64,000 bases of DNA. Origin: Hungatella hathewayi (lineage in GTDB: Bacteria > Bacillota > Clostridia > Lachnospirales > Lachnospiraceae). The stretch is from NCBI GenBank assembly GCA_025149285.1, contig CP102274.1:3126001-3190000 (forward strand). The letters run 5' to 3'. A model generated the notes under the pieces. That model did not search any database and was not told the DNA's origin. It was given only the letters and a program-made list of their open reading frames with translations. This document shows, in pieces, positions 8,268-17,686 of the stretch; within the stretch, counting starts at the first letter, position 1, and each line of letters begins with the position of its first letter. The position numbers were made by a program, and so were the translations under genes.

Positions 8268-8888
8268 ATGTCCAGAAAAGCATATACCGAACAGGAACGA
8301 AAACAAATCAAAGAAGCCCTTTTCGTCACAATGCTCCAATGCATTAACGAGAGAGGAATTATCCATAGCAGCATAGAATTTATATGCAGGAAAGTGGGTA
8401 TTTCAAAATCCTACTTTTACAGTTTCTTTTCCTCTAAGGAGGAACTTGTGCTTTGTGCCCTGCAGTACCAGCAGCCTAAAATTCTGTATTATGCCCAGAC
8501 TCTGATGGATGATCCGACACTCAGCTGGCGCGAAGGCGTTGAGGAGTTTCTGAAAAGCTGCTGCTATGGCAGCAGAAGTGGGATCGCGGTCCTTTCTATA
8601 GAAGAGGCACAAAAAGTGTATCACTGTCTGAACCCGGAAAACTTTCAGGTATTCCGGCAGAGCCAGATCGCTTTATCCCGCAGTCTTATGAATATTTTTG
8701 GCATTTCTGTTCAAGTCTTTGATCCCAGACTGTTTGGAAATCTGATTTTGACAATGATTATGGTTCACAAGGCAATCCCGGATACCATGCCGTTTCTTTT
8801 CCCTGAAACTGCGGAGAATATGGTGGAGTTTCAAATCGATGCCCTGATTCATAAAATGGAGCAGGCAAGGGATTCGAAGGTTACTTAA
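8268..8888 (+). CDS. TetR/AcrR-family transcriptional regulator
   Basis: A 206-residue protein with an N-terminal TetR helix-turn-helix at about residues 34-56 (SSIEFICRKVGISKSYFYSFFSSKEEL), where KSYFYSFFSSKEEL is the family signature of the recognition helix and following helix. The C-terminal ligand-binding half is divergent. The start has GGAAGGGGAGAGG just upstream. The MORN-repeat membrane protein gene begins 14 bases after its stop with a strong ribosome binding site, so the two are probably co-transcribed. The target could be its own operon. The ligand is unknown. Confidence 0.9.
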   Translation: MSRKAYTEQERKQIKEALFVTMLQCINERGIIHSSIEFICRKVGISKSYFYSFFSSKEELVLCALQYQQPKILYYAQTLMDDPTLSWREGVEEFLKSCCYGSRSGIAVLSIEEAQKVYHCLNPENFQVFRQSQIALSRSLMNIFGISVQVFDPRLFGNLILTMIMVHKAIPDTMPFLFPETAENMVEFQIDALIHKMEQARDSKVT

Positions 8889-8902
8889 GGAGGAGCGATT
8901 CT

Positions 8903-10594
8903 ATGATGTACTACAAGCAGACACAAAATGACAGCGTCCGGATGCTGATGGAGGTTCTGGAAATGGAGGCGCAGGAGAATCCAGTCTGGACATTGCAGAA
9001 CCTTTTTATACTTTGCCTGGATAGTTCATTTATGGATGACAATCCCCAAAACTCAGATTACTATGACAGCACCTATCTGATCCTGGCGGAGCTGTATTTG
9101 GAATTTAAACAGTATGACCAGATGGCTGATGTACCGGCGTTCTTGAGAAGCGTACGCTCCTTCACAATGGATGAAGAGTCCAAACAGGAAATGATTGCCG
9201 TTCTCACAGACCTTGTGTCCGATATAATCGATGACCGGGCCAGAGTGCTGACTGTGCAGTGGGAGAGGGAAGGAACACTGAGGGATTGGCAGCCGCATAT
9301 TGAAGAACTGGTATCTGAAATCATGGAAACAGTTCCTGAGCAGCCCTCAGTCAATCCGGACACTGCAAATGAGTTGGAAGTTAAGTTCCAAAAGAAACGA
9401 AGTAAAAAAAAGACAGCTTTATTTTTTGCAGGCTCCCTCCTGTTTACATGGCTGTCACTTTACATCTTGCTGTACGGGGCAGGGGTTACCTGGCATGCTG
9501 TCAATCTTCGCGTAAACGGAATCAAAACCACCGCAGAAGTCATCCAGATTGCCAGCGAGATGCGTCCGGGGAAAGACCGTGGTATCGGGGAACCGATTTT
9601 TTATTCCTATTTTGAAGTGGTAAACTTCACCACGAAAAGCGGAAGTGAGGTTCAGTCTCGTTTAGATGTAAAAGGAGAATCAGAAGACCACTATGCCATC
9701 GGCGATGAAGTTGAAATTTACTATAATCCGGAAGCTCCGGCACAGATCATGGATGCCGGCTCTCATGCCCGTCTGATAAAAGGGATTGCGGCGATTGCAG
9801 TAGGTCTGTTTATTTTTATCGTAATTGCGGTTATGAACAAGGGGCTTTTTGCCTCTATGGGTTCTCTGGGCTGGATTGCGTCCATTGGCATCAAAGCCGT
9901 ACTTTTCCTGCTGGCGCTTTACCTGCTGGCAGATCAAAATCTCTATACCCTGTACCGCTGCTTTCCAGCCGTGGATGAGGAAGCCTGCGTCAATTCTGAT
10001 GGTGTAATGGTGCGGCGTAATGATGGGAAGCCATTTTCCGGAAGAATGAAGTCCCGCACGGATCAGAAACTGTCGGTGTATTCCTATAAAAATGGCCAGC
10101 TTGACGGCCTTGATGTGGTCTATTACGATGGGATTGTGAAGGAAACAGGCTGCTGGAAAGAAGGGAAACAGAACGGACTGTTCCGGCTTTACACGCCTTC
10201 CGGTATTTTGGTCGACTATGCAAATTTTGAAAATGGAGAGCGGCATGGACTGACACGCCAGTTTGATCCTGAAACCGGAGGAATTACGGCTGAAGGCAGA
10301 TATAACAACGGTCAGCTGGACGGAACGTGGATACAGTATTATCCGGATGGCAGGACAGTTGCAATAGAGCAGACCTATCAAAACGGTATATTGAATGGGT
10401 CTGCCAGACAGTATTATGAGAACGGTCAGCTTCAGATTGATATGAGTTATTCTGACGGTGTACCAAGCGGCCCTTATAAGTTCTATTACCCGAATGGACA
10501 GATCGCCGTTGACGGAGTTTTGGAAAACGGTTCTTACAGAAGTGATACAAAAATGTATGACGAAGATGGAATCTCCATAACAGAAATTCCATAA
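8903..10594 (+). CDS. Membrane protein with DUF3592-like domain and C-terminal MORN-like (YwqK-type) repeats
   Basis: A 563-residue protein. Residues 1-165 are soluble and helical. A first membrane span lies at about 171-193, a DUF3592-like domain at about 205-285 (GDEVEIYYNPEAPAQIMD is typical) and two further spans at about 288-305 and 325-343. From about 370 to the end there are at least seven repeats of the form Y-x-NGQ-x-x-G, such as YKNGQLDGLDVVYYDG and YYENGQLQIDMSYSDG. Repeats of this MORN_2 type occur in proteins annotated as YwqK-family antitoxins. Its function here is unknown. Its neighbour is a SUKH protein, another family common among immunity proteins, so a role in contact-dependent toxin immunity is possible but unproven. 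Confidence 0.72.
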   Translation: MMYYKQTQNDSVRMLMEVLEMEAQENPVWTLQNLFILCLDSSFMDDNPQNSDYYDSTYLILAELYLEFKQYDQMADVPAFLRSVRSFTMDEESKQEMIAVLTDLVSDIIDDRARVLTVQWEREGTLRDWQPHIEELVSEIMETVPEQPSVNPDTANELEVKFQKKRSKKKTALFFAGSLLFTWLSLYILLYGAGVTWHAVNLRVNGIKTTAEVIQIASEMRPGKDRGIGEPIFYSYFEVVNFTTKSGSEVQSRLDVKGESEDHYAIGDEVEIYYNPEAPAQIMDAGSHARLIKGIAAIAVGLFIFIVIAVMNKGLFASMGSLGWIASIGIKAVLFLLALYLLADQNLYTLYRCFPAVDEEACVNSDGVMVRRNDGKPFSGRMKSRTDQKLSVYSYKNGQLDGLDVVYYDGIVKETGCWKEGKQNGLFRLYTPSGILVDYANFENGERHGLTRQFDPETGGITAEGRYNNGQLDGTWIQYYPDGRTVAIEQTYQNGILNGSARQYYENGQLQIDMSYSDGVPSGPYKFYYPNGQIAVDGVLENGSYRSDTKMYDEDGISITEIP

Positions 10595-10645
10595 CAGAAA
10601 TACCGGATGCCGACAGACCGTTTTAAGTGAAAGGAGTGCAGCAGT

Positions 10646-12811
10646 ATGTACGAACCTCTATCCCTCAGCAATGCGCTGAAGCGCATTTTTCCAACCATAC
10701 GGCGGGGAATTTCCGCTCATCGTATTTTAAATGCCGAAAACCGGCTGCATATTAAATTGCCGGCTATACTGCGAGACTACTACATACAAAATGGAGCCGT
10801 GCCGCTAAGTTTTAGTTTAAACAGGGTTTATCCGCCTGAAAACCTGGATTTTTCTTATGACATGATTCGCGATGATTGGCAGGAGGAAGGATATGAAGGT
10901 GTCCCTGACTTCCAGGGCATACCTGATATTTTGGTTTTCTGGTCAGAAAACCAGGGCGTTTGGGCTGCAGGCATTTGCAGGGAGGACTTATCACAAACGG
11001 ATCCTCCCGTCTACATGAGCGACGAGGATTTATACACCTGGAAGCCCGGCGGCAAAACTCTTTCTGAGTTTCTCGCACATAACCTTTGCTGGAATTTAAA
11101 CGATTGCAAAGAATTAGCTGTAAAAGAAATGTCTGTTGAGCAGCGAAACAATCGGTTCTATCCCCAAACCGGTTTTTATGCGGCCGGTGAAGCCCATACG
11201 GTTTACGCTGCTGACTTTGATCATACAGATCAGCTGGTATACCTGGCCTCGGTATCTCCGGCCGTATTAGAACCTCCTGTTTGGGAGGGAGCAATGACGG
11301 TAGAAAAATTTTGGAGAATAATCGAACTGGCAAAGGAGGCCGAAAGCAGCGAAACGGCAGAACAGGTGACAGATTTTCTACATACCCTTCCTTTGACAAG
11401 CCTGCTGCAGTGGAAGTGGATATTTGATGAGTATTTTGTATTGGCGGACAAGAATGGGCTGTGGGCGGCAGCGTTCCTTATCAATGAGGGGTGCGGAGAC
11501 GATAGCTTTGCCTATTTCAGAGGGTGGCTTATCACACAGGGCCGGATGATTTATCATAAAGCGCTTGCTGACCCGGACTTCCTTGCAAACGTTTGGATAG
11601 ATAAATGGAACGCTCAAAATGAGAAAATACTTTCCGCAGCCCGCAGCTCTGCCGTATTGGAATGGTATCGATCCAAAGAATGGACAGACTGGTTAAAAAA
11701 ACAGCCGGATTTGTCAGCTGATGTACAGGAAAGTCTAAATGCTCTGGAAAAAGCGCAAAAAAGCGTTGAAGATGCAGAACAGGATACTGGCGAACCGGGC
11801 TGTATCGAAGAACTGTTGAATCGCCATATGACTGCAATCAATACTATCGGCATAAAAGTCATAGGTCCCGCATTTGACAGGATGATGGAGGAGGTCTCAT
11901 TCCAGGGTGAAGCAAGAAAACTGTCAGATGAAATCAGAAGGGGAATTCATTATTCGCCTGATATTGACAGACCATGGGATGAGAATGATGACGTTACATT
12001 AGCGCGGCTTCTTCCGAAGCTTTGGGAAATTTATGGAGATGATGAAAAACCGGACCATGATGCACCGCCGGAACTCGTCAGATTAATCAAACAGGGAAAC
12101 CACTATTTGGAGCAGGAAAATCATACCGTGGCATTTGAAACGTTTTTACAGGCGAAAGAGAAGTACCCACAGTTTCCGGACGGCCATTTTGGGGCGGCCT
12201 TTTCACTGCAGCTTATGCAGCAAAATTCAGAGGCAGTTTCCCATTATCAACGGGCTTTTCAGAGGATTGAGGCTGGCTGCCGGATCGTGACTGGCGCTGT
12301 CTATGACTACCAGCGACGCCCTAATTATTATTATGGCTGCTGTCTTTATGATGCCGGAAGAATTGATGAAGCGATCGAAGCTCTTTTAAACGGGAAGAAG
12401 CAAAAGGAATTATATGCAAGCGATACAGACTGTCTTGCGGGGATATTTTTTCTGGAAAAGGGTAACTATCAGCAGGCGGCAGCGTACTTTGAAGAAAGTC
12501 TGAAGCGATTCTATACAACTGATAAGTCAGCATTTTCCAATTACAGTCCCTGTGATTCCTGGAATCATTGGGGGAACGTCTGTATGCTGATGGAACAATA
12601 CCCCATTGCTCTGCGCAACCATATCAACGCCCTGGATTTTGACACGGAATTGTGGAGCGCATGGAAGATGGCAGGACTTGCCCTTCAAATGCTTGGCCAG
12701 GAATCACTGGGCAGTGAATTCCTCGCTGTCAGTGAGCAGCAGGATCCTTCGAATGGAAAGGTTCTTTTAGAACGGTCAAAGATAATTCTGAAGCGCTTGT
12801 GGGAGAAATAA
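10646..12811 (+). CDS. SUKH (SMI1/KNR4)-domain protein with C-terminal TPR repeats
   Basis: A 721-residue soluble protein. Residues about 1-150 carry a SUKH-type domain: LHIKLPAILRDYYIQNGA, ILVFWSENQGVWAAGI and a final LSEFLAHNLCWN are the expected family segments. The middle is helical, and residues about 478-700 hold tetratricopeptide-type repeats (GNHYLEQENHTVAFETFLQAKEKYP). SUKH domains occur in immunity proteins of polymorphic toxin systems and in regulatory proteins, and TPRs bind partner proteins. The gene follows the MORN-repeat gene by 52 bases, with an AAGGAG ribosome binding site. No cognate toxin gene is seen in the window. Confidence 0.72.
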   Translation: MYEPLSLSNALKRIFPTIRRGISAHRILNAENRLHIKLPAILRDYYIQNGAVPLSFSLNRVYPPENLDFSYDMIRDDWQEEGYEGVPDFQGIPDILVFWSENQGVWAAGICREDLSQTDPPVYMSDEDLYTWKPGGKTLSEFLAHNLCWNLNDCKELAVKEMSVEQRNNRFYPQTGFYAAGEAHTVYAADFDHTDQLVYLASVSPAVLEPPVWEGAMTVEKFWRIIELAKEAESSETAEQVTDFLHTLPLTSLLQWKWIFDEYFVLADKNGLWAAAFLINEGCGDDSFAYFRGWLITQGRMIYHKALADPDFLANVWIDKWNAQNEKILSAARSSAVLEWYRSKEWTDWLKKQPDLSADVQESLNALEKAQKSVEDAEQDTGEPGCIEELLNRHMTAINTIGIKVIGPAFDRMMEEVSFQGEARKLSDEIRRGIHYSPDIDRPWDENDDVTLARLLPKLWEIYGDDEKPDHDAPPELVRLIKQGNHYLEQENHTVAFETFLQAKEKYPQFPDGHFGAAFSLQLMQQNSEAVSHYQRAFQRIEAGCRIVTGAVYDYQRRPNYYYGCCLYDAGRIDEAIEALLNGKKQKELYASDTDCLAGIFFLEKGNYQQAAAYFEESLKRFYTTDKSAFSNYSPCDSWNHWGNVCMLMEQYPIALRNHINALDFDTELWSAWKMAGLALQMLGQESLGSEFLAVSEQQDPSNGKVLLERSKIILKRLWEK

Positions 12812-12932
12812 ATATACATTTGAAAAGTTTGCTGGGATAAGGGAAACTATATGCTTTTTAGCGTTTTTCCTTTACATTCCATCCTGTTTATACTGGATTT
12901 TCTTTTCAAACTATGGTATTCTATTAATATAT

Positions 12933-12946
12933 AGAACGTATGTTTG
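12933..12946 (+). promoter_or_regulatory. LexA (SOS) box upstream of the Y-family polymerase
   Basis: AGAACGTATGTTTG matches the Gram-positive LexA consensus CGAACRNRYGTTYG at all positions except the first. It lies 19 bases before the polymerase start codon and just after a TATTCT/TTAATAT -10-like region, a position suited to repression. This predicts DNA-damage induction of the polymerase and YolD genes. Confidence 0.7.
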
Positions 12947-12964
12947 TATTGGAGGCGGCTGTCA

Positions 12965-14494
12965 ATGAAATCGCAGGATCGAATTTATGCGGCTATCGAT
13001 TTAAAGTCATTCTATGCTTCCGTGGAATGTGTGGAACGGGGCCTGGACCCGCTTTATACAAATCTTGTTGTGGCAGATGCGAGCCGGACGAATAAGACAA
13101 TCTGTCTTGCGGTTTCCCCGACACTCAAATCCTACGGCATTCCCGGACGGGCCAGATTGTTTGAGGTAGTTCAGAAGGTAAAGGAAGTAAATACAGAACG
13201 AAAGCAAAAGGCACCGGGCTGCCGCTTTTCCGGCTCTTCAGCGGATGCCCGGGAACTGAGATTGAATCCGGCTCTTTCCGTCGGCTATCTGACAGCTCCG
13301 CCCCGCATGGCATTGTATATGGAATACAGTACGAGGATTTATCATATCTATCTGCGCTATATTGCTCCGGAAGATATCCATGTGTATTCCATTGATGAGG
13401 TTTTTATGGATGTGACCGACTACCTTCAGACCTACAGGCTTTCTGCCCCGGAACTGGTAAGAAAGATCATCATGGACGTACTGCAGGAGACCGGGATCAC
13501 AGCCACGGCGGGGATTGGCACGAATTTATATTTAAGTAAGGTTGCCATGGATATCGTAGCCAAGCATATCGTACCGGATGAGAATGGTGTGAGAATCGCA
13601 CAGCTGGACGAGAGTACCTACCGCCGTATTCTGTGGACTCACAGGCCTCTTACCGATTTTTGGCGGGTAGGACGCGGCTACGTCAGAAAGCTGGAAGAAA
13701 ACGGCTTATACACCATGGGCGATATTGCCAGATGTTCCCTGGGAAAGCCATCGGATTACCATAATGAGGAGCTGCTCTATAAGCTGTTTGGCATCAACGC
13801 GGAACTGCTCATGGATCATGCCTGGGGCTGGGAACCGTGTACCATGGCGGACGTAAAGGCATATAAGCCGGAGACAAACAGCACAGGCTCCGGTCAGGTA
13901 CTGCAGTGTCCTTATGAGAGCGGGAAAGCGAGGCTGATTGTCCGGGAGATGACGGATCAGCTGGTACTGGATCTGGTGGATAAGGGACTTGTGACGGATC
14001 AGCTGGTGCTGACTGTAGGCTATGACATAGAGAACCTGAAAAAACCGGAAATCAGGAAAAAATACAAGGGGCCTGTCACTACAGACCATTATGGACGCAG
14101 CGTTCCAAAGCATGCTCACGGAACGATAAACCTTGAACGGCGGACATCTTCCACAAAATTGATCATGGCTGCCGTGATGACGCTTTTTGACAGGATCATC
14201 GATAAGAATCTGCTGGTCCGCAGGATATATATTACAGCGAACCATGTGGTGGAGGAAAGAAGCGCTGCCCAACAGGAATGCTTTGAGCAGATGGATCTGT
14301 TTACGGATTATACACTTCTGCAGAAGCAGAGAGAACAGGAAGAACAGGCGCTGGAACGGGAGAAGCATCTGCAGAAAGCAGTACTGGATATAAAAAAGAA
14401 ATTCGGAAAAAATGCTCTTTTAAAAGGAATGAATCTTGAAGAGGGTGCAATGACCGTGGAACGCAACCACCAGATTGGCGGGCATAAGGCATAA
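12965..14494 (+). CDS. Y-family translesion DNA polymerase (UmuC/UvrX type)
   Basis: A 509-residue polymerase that copies past damaged bases with low fidelity. The palm has catalytic Asp12 in AAIDLKSFYASVE and the YSIDEVFMD motif with the second acidic pair. The thumb and little-finger regions follow (TAGIGTNLYLSKVAMDI). It is longer than DinB (about 350-410), as in UmuC/YqjW-like proteins. I chose ATG 12965, with GGAGG at 12951-12955, over an upstream TTG at 12944, because the TTG overlaps the SOS box and has no ribosome binding site. It is co-directional with a YolD gene 22 bases downstream, the usual Firmicute pairing. Confidence 0.93.
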   Translation: MKSQDRIYAAIDLKSFYASVECVERGLDPLYTNLVVADASRTNKTICLAVSPTLKSYGIPGRARLFEVVQKVKEVNTERKQKAPGCRFSGSSADARELRLNPALSVGYLTAPPRMALYMEYSTRIYHIYLRYIAPEDIHVYSIDEVFMDVTDYLQTYRLSAPELVRKIIMDVLQETGITATAGIGTNLYLSKVAMDIVAKHIVPDENGVRIAQLDESTYRRILWTHRPLTDFWRVGRGYVRKLEENGLYTMGDIARCSLGKPSDYHNEELLYKLFGINAELLMDHAWGWEPCTMADVKAYKPETNSTGSGQVLQCPYESGKARLIVREMTDQLVLDLVDKGLVTDQLVLTVGYDIENLKKPEIRKKYKGPVTTDHYGRSVPKHAHGTINLERRTSSTKLIMAAVMTLFDRIIDKNLLVRRIYITANHVVEERSAAQQECFEQMDLFTDYTLLQKQREQEEQALEREKHLQKAVLDIKKKFGKNALLKGMNLEEGAMTVERNHQIGGHKA

Positions 14495-14516
14495 TTTCAC
14501 AGGAGGTATCATATCG

Positions 14517-14951
14517 ATGCAGAATCAAATGAACGACCCCCACCGTTATGACGATATTATTCATTTACCCCATCACGTATCCGCAGTGCATCCTCCCATG
14601 GATGTTGCTGACCGTGCGGCCCAGTTTTCACCGTTTGCCGCCCTGACCGGTCACGACGCAGCCATTCACGAAGCGGCGCGGCTTACGGATCAGAAGATGG
14701 AGCTGGACGAAAACAGAAAAGAAATTTTAAATGAGAAAATAAACGTGCTGATTGGAAAATTAAGGGAACACCCCGCCGTAACGATTACCCGTTTTGTTCC
14801 CGATGATAAAAAAGATGGCGGTTACTATACTTCCATCAATGGAATGATCAGGAAAATAGATGAATATGAAGGCATGATCGTTCTGATGGATGAAACCAGA
14901 ATTCCTCTTGACGATGTGATCGAGATCGAGGGTGATGTATTTATTCTTTGA
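14517..14951 (+). CDS. YolD-like protein
   Basis: A 144-residue protein with the family pattern DRAAQFSPFAALTGHDAAI near the N-terminus, followed by the short beta-rich TRFVPDDKKDGGYYTSINGMIRKIDEYEGMIVL domain. YolD-like proteins accompany UmuC/UvrX polymerases and are thought to act as UmuD-like partners in translesion synthesis. The start at ATG 14517 has AGGAGG at 14501-14506. An upstream in-frame ATG at 14475 lies inside the polymerase gene and has no ribosome binding site. It should be in the SOS-controlled operon. Confidence 0.88.
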   Translation: MQNQMNDPHRYDDIIHLPHHVSAVHPPMDVADRAAQFSPFAALTGHDAAIHEAARLTDQKMELDENRKEILNEKINVLIGKLREHPAVTITRFVPDDKKDGGYYTSINGMIRKIDEYEGMIVLMDETRIPLDDVIEIEGDVFIL

Positions 14952-15005
14952 GAGAAGGAACAGAAAGTGATTTCTTCGAATCACTTCCTGTCTCTCCCTT
15001 TATTC
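14951..15005. terminator. Probable bidirectional terminator between yolD and kbl
   Basis: AAGTGATT (14964-14972) pairs with AATCACTT around a TTCG-type loop, extended by AGAGA...TCTCT. It lies between two convergent operons. The T-richer tail is on the plus-strand side (CCCTTTATTCTT). Confidence 0.6.
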
Positions 15006-15025
15006 TTACGGCTGTAAACGGATCA

Positions 15026-16231
15026 TCAGCCTTCATTGAGGCCCATTTCTTCCCGAACCTCCCTGAAACATTTTATAATAAAGTCAATGTCTTCTTTTGT
15101 ATGGCTGGCACATACCTGAGTGCGGATTCTTGCCTTTCCCTTTGGCACAACGGGGAAGGAGAAGGCAACGACATAGACACCCTTTGCCATCATTCTTTTT
15201 GCAAATTCTCCGGCCAGTTTTTCATCGTAGAGCATGACAGGCACGCAGGGATGGGTTCCCGGAATGATATCAAATCCATTGTCGGTCAGCTGTTTTCTGT
15301 AATATGCGGTGGTTTCCTCCAGATGATCGCGCAGCTTTGTACTCTCCTCCAGCATATCAAACAGCTCCAGGCTGGCGCCGACGATCGCGGGAGCCAGGGT
15401 ATTGGAGAACAGGTATGGACGGCTTCTCTGGCGCAGGAGATCAATGATTTCTCTGCGTCCGGAGGTGTATCCGCCCGACGCTCCGCCAAGAGCCTTGCCA
15501 AGCGTACCGGTGATGATATCCACGCGGCCTTCCACACCGTTGTATTCCGCCGTTCCGCGGCCGTGCTTTCCGATAAAGCCCACTGCATGGCTGTCATCCA
15601 CCATGACCAGCGCATGATACTGGTCTGCCAGATCACAGACGCCCTTTAAGTTGCAGATGATCCCATCCATGGAGAACACTCCGTCGGTGGCGATCAGTTT
15701 GATTCTTGCTCCGGCAGCATCTGCCTCTTTCAGTTTGCTTTCCAGATCAGTCATGTCGTTATTCTTATAACGATATCGTTTGGCTTTGCAGAGACGAACT
15801 CCATCAATGATGGAGGCGTGGTTTAACTCGTCGCTGATCACTGCGTCATTCTCTGAGAGAATCGTCTCGAACAGGCCGCCGTTGGCATCGAAGCAGGAAG
15901 AGTAAAGGATGGTGTCATCCGTTCCGAGAAAGTTGGAAATCTTTGCTTCCAGTTCTTTATGAATGTCCTGGGTTCCACAGATGAAACGGACGGAAGCCAT
16001 GCCGTATCCCCTGTTATCATAAGTTCTCTTTGCAGCATCGATCAGCCTCTGGCTGTCGCCAAGACCGAGATAGTTATTGGCGCACATATTGATGACTTCC
16101 CGGCCATCCTCCAGCTTCACGCGGGCTCCCTGAGCGGAAGCAATCGGCGCTTCTCCCTTAAATAAGCCGGCTTCTTTGATATCCTCTACTTCTTTTGCAT
16201 AAATGCTTAAAATATCATTTTTGCGTTCCAT
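15026..16231 (-). CDS. kbl: Glycine C-acetyltransferase (2-amino-3-ketobutyrate CoA ligase)
   Basis: A 401-residue PLP enzyme of the alpha-oxoamine synthase family. It cleaves 2-amino-3-oxobutyrate with CoA to glycine and acetyl-CoA, the second step of threonine degradation. The PLP lysine lies in [14 protein letters not shown], the aspartate that contacts the pyridine nitrogen in [10 protein letters not shown], and the substrate loop in [15 protein letters not shown]. The length is that of E. coli Kbl (398). AGGAG precedes the ATG. It lies 15 bases downstream of tdh on the same strand, which settles the specificity within the family. Confidence 0.96.
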   Translation of the reverse strand: MERKNDILSIYAKEVEDIKEAGLFKGEAPIASAQGARVKLEDGREVINMCANNYLGLGDSQRLIDAAKRTYDNRGYGMASVRFICGTQDIHKELEAKISNFLGTDDTILYSSCFDANGGLFETILSENDAVISDELNHASIIDGVRLCKAKRYRYKNNDMTDLESKLKEADAAGARIKLIATDGVFSMDGIICNLKGVCDLADQYHALVMVDDSHAVGFIGKHGRGTAEYNGVEGRVDIITGTLGKALGGASGGYTSGRREIIDLLRQRSRPYLFSNTLAPAIVGASLELFDMLEESTKLRDHLEETTAYYRKQLTDNGFDIIPGTHPCVPVMLYDEKLAGEFAKRMMAKGVYVVAFSFPVVPKGKARIRTQVCASHTKEDIDFIIKCFREVREEMGLNEG

Positions 16232-16246
16232 TTTTAAATCTCCTTT

Positions 16247-17302
16247 TTATTTATCATTGATGTGGGACCAGTCCAGAATAACTTTGCCCGACTGGCCGGA
16301 TATCATAGCTTCAAATCCCTTTTCGTAATCACGGATATCAAACCGGTGCGTGATGATAGGTGAAATATCCAGGCCGGCCTGAACCATGGTGGTCATCTTA
16401 TACCAGGTATCCCAGACTTTTCTGCCGTAAATACCGCGAAGATTCAGACCATTGAAAATAACCGTCTCTAAATCAACCGTGGTTTCCCGTCCCTGTAATC
16501 CCAACAGCGCGATCTTGCCGCCGTGCTTCATATTGTGGATCATATCGGAAAGACCTGCGGGACTTCCTGACATCTCCATACCCACGTCAAATCCCTCTGT
16601 CATCCCGATCGCTTTCATCACATTGGTAAGAGTCTCTTTCCTCAGGTTGACGGTTCTCGTAGCACCCAGCTTTTTGGCAAGCTCCAGACGATAATCGTTT
16701 AAATCCGTGACGACCACGTGGCGAGCTCCGCAGAACTTTGCAATCGCTGCAGCCATAATACCGATGGGCCCCGCCCCCGCGATCAGAACGTCTTCACCCA
16801 GAAGATCGTAGGAGAGCGCCGTATGGGCAGCGTTGCCGAACGGATCGAAGATGGAGTAGAGCTCTTCTGGTATATTGGGATTACAGGGCCACACATTGGA
16901 GGACGGAATCACCAGATATTCCGCAAACGCCCCGTTCCGGTTTACACCGACGCCCTTTGCATCCCGGCAGTTTTCTTTGTGGCCTTCCAGACAGTTCCGG
17001 CATTTGCCACAGGTGATGTGGCCTTCTCCGGATACCAGATCCCCCACCTGATGTCCGGTTACGCCTGCGCCTGTTTCGACGATCTCGCCCACGTATTCGT
17101 GGCCGGCAGTAAGACCAATCGGAATGGTGTGCTGCGCCCAGTCATTCCACTCATAGATGTGTACATCCGTACCGCAGATCGCTGTCTTATGAATCTTGAT
17201 TTTTACATCATTCGGTCCGACAACAGGTACCGGCACGCATTCCATCCAGAGGCCTTTCTCCGGTTTCTTTTTGGTCAGTGCCCACATGGTTTGTTCCTGC
17301 AT
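16247..17302 (-). CDS. tdh: L-threonine 3-dehydrogenase
   Basis: A 351-residue zinc-dependent medium-chain dehydrogenase that oxidises L-threonine to 2-amino-3-oxobutyrate with NAD. The catalytic zinc site is in [13 protein letters not shown] and GHEYVGEI, the structural zinc loop in [15 protein letters not shown], and the nucleotide-binding motif in [14 protein letters not shown]. The length matches E. coli Tdh (341). It is the first gene of the tdh-kbl operon, with AAAGGGGG before the ATG and a sigma-A-type promoter 65 bases upstream. Confidence 0.96.
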   Translation of the reverse strand: MQEQTMWALTKKKPEKGLWMECVPVPVVGPNDVKIKIHKTAICGTDVHIYEWNDWAQHTIPIGLTAGHEYVGEIVETGAGVTGHQVGDLVSGEGHITCGKCRNCLEGHKENCRDAKGVGVNRNGAFAEYLVIPSSNVWPCNPNIPEELYSIFDPFGNAAHTALSYDLLGEDVLIAGAGPIGIMAAAIAKFCGARHVVVTDLNDYRLELAKKLGATRTVNLRKETLTNVMKAIGMTEGFDVGMEMSGSPAGLSDMIHNMKHGGKIALLGLQGRETTVDLETVIFNGLNLRGIYGRKVWDTWYKMTTMVQAGLDISPIITHRFDIRDYEKGFEAMISGQSGKVILDWSHINDK

Positions 17303-17366
17303 GATATAAACCCCCTTTACAATACTTGATTATGAAACATGCTGTTTTCGGGTATCTTTTACCTAC

Positions 17367-17395
17367 ATTATAATGGGCGAAATAACAAATAGCAA
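17367..17395 (-). promoter_or_regulatory. Promoter of tdh-kbl
   Basis: On the minus strand, TTGCTA (17390-17395), a 17-base spacer and a perfect TATAAT (17367-17372), 65 bases before the tdh start. The -10 lies in a CATTATAATG palindrome. Confidence 0.7.
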
Positions 17396-17630
17396 GAAAA
17401 ATATTCCGTATTAGGCGGACATTTTTGCAAATAATGTATTTGTACAGCAAACACGAACGATTGTTTTTTTGTGGCATACATTTGGAATCACGGGTGCTCC
17501 TGCGGAGTATTGGAAACATGGCGTGACAAAGGTGCTGATCCCAAAAGCATAATCATTGATAATTTTGTATATAACGACAAAAATATAACAATTAATCGCA
17601 AGAATAAAGTGCGATATGCACAAAAATATT

Positions 17631-17659
17631 TTGACTTTGTGCAGATGCAGGAATATAAT
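17631..17659 (+). promoter_or_regulatory. Strong promoter of the catalase gene
   Basis: TTGACT (17631-17636), a 17-base spacer and a perfect TATAAT (17654-17659), 27 bases before the chosen catalase start. This position makes any start codon upstream of it unlikely. Confidence 0.75.
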
Positions 17660-17686
17660 AAAATTACAGATAAGAAGGAGGTACTT

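Larger units (their letters stand above)
17303..17686. other. Divergent intergenic region between tdh and the catalase gene
   Basis: An AT-rich region of about 385 bases holding promoters for both flanking genes (listed separately). No convincing gene is present; the open frame that extends the catalase upstream to 17471 has no ribosome binding site. A LexA-like sequence CGAACGATTGTTTT occurs at 17454-17467 with two deviations from consensus. I found no good PerR box. Confidence 0.6.

Noticed and set aside
8191..8376. Small 61-residue frame before and overlapping the TetR gene
   Set aside because: It overlaps the TetR coding sequence in another frame, has no ribosome binding site and no family resemblance.
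12944..12964. Upstream TTG start for the Y-family polymerase
   Set aside because: It overlaps the LexA box and has no ribosome binding site, whereas ATG 12965 has GGAGG nine bases before it.
17650..17666. Possible PerR box at the catalase -10
   Set aside because: Only about nine of fourteen positions fit the palindrome, and most of these come from the -10 itself.
17471..17686. N-terminal extension of the catalase frame
   Set aside because: A TTGACT-N17-TATAAT promoter lies inside it, and the AAGGAGG site favours ATG 17687.
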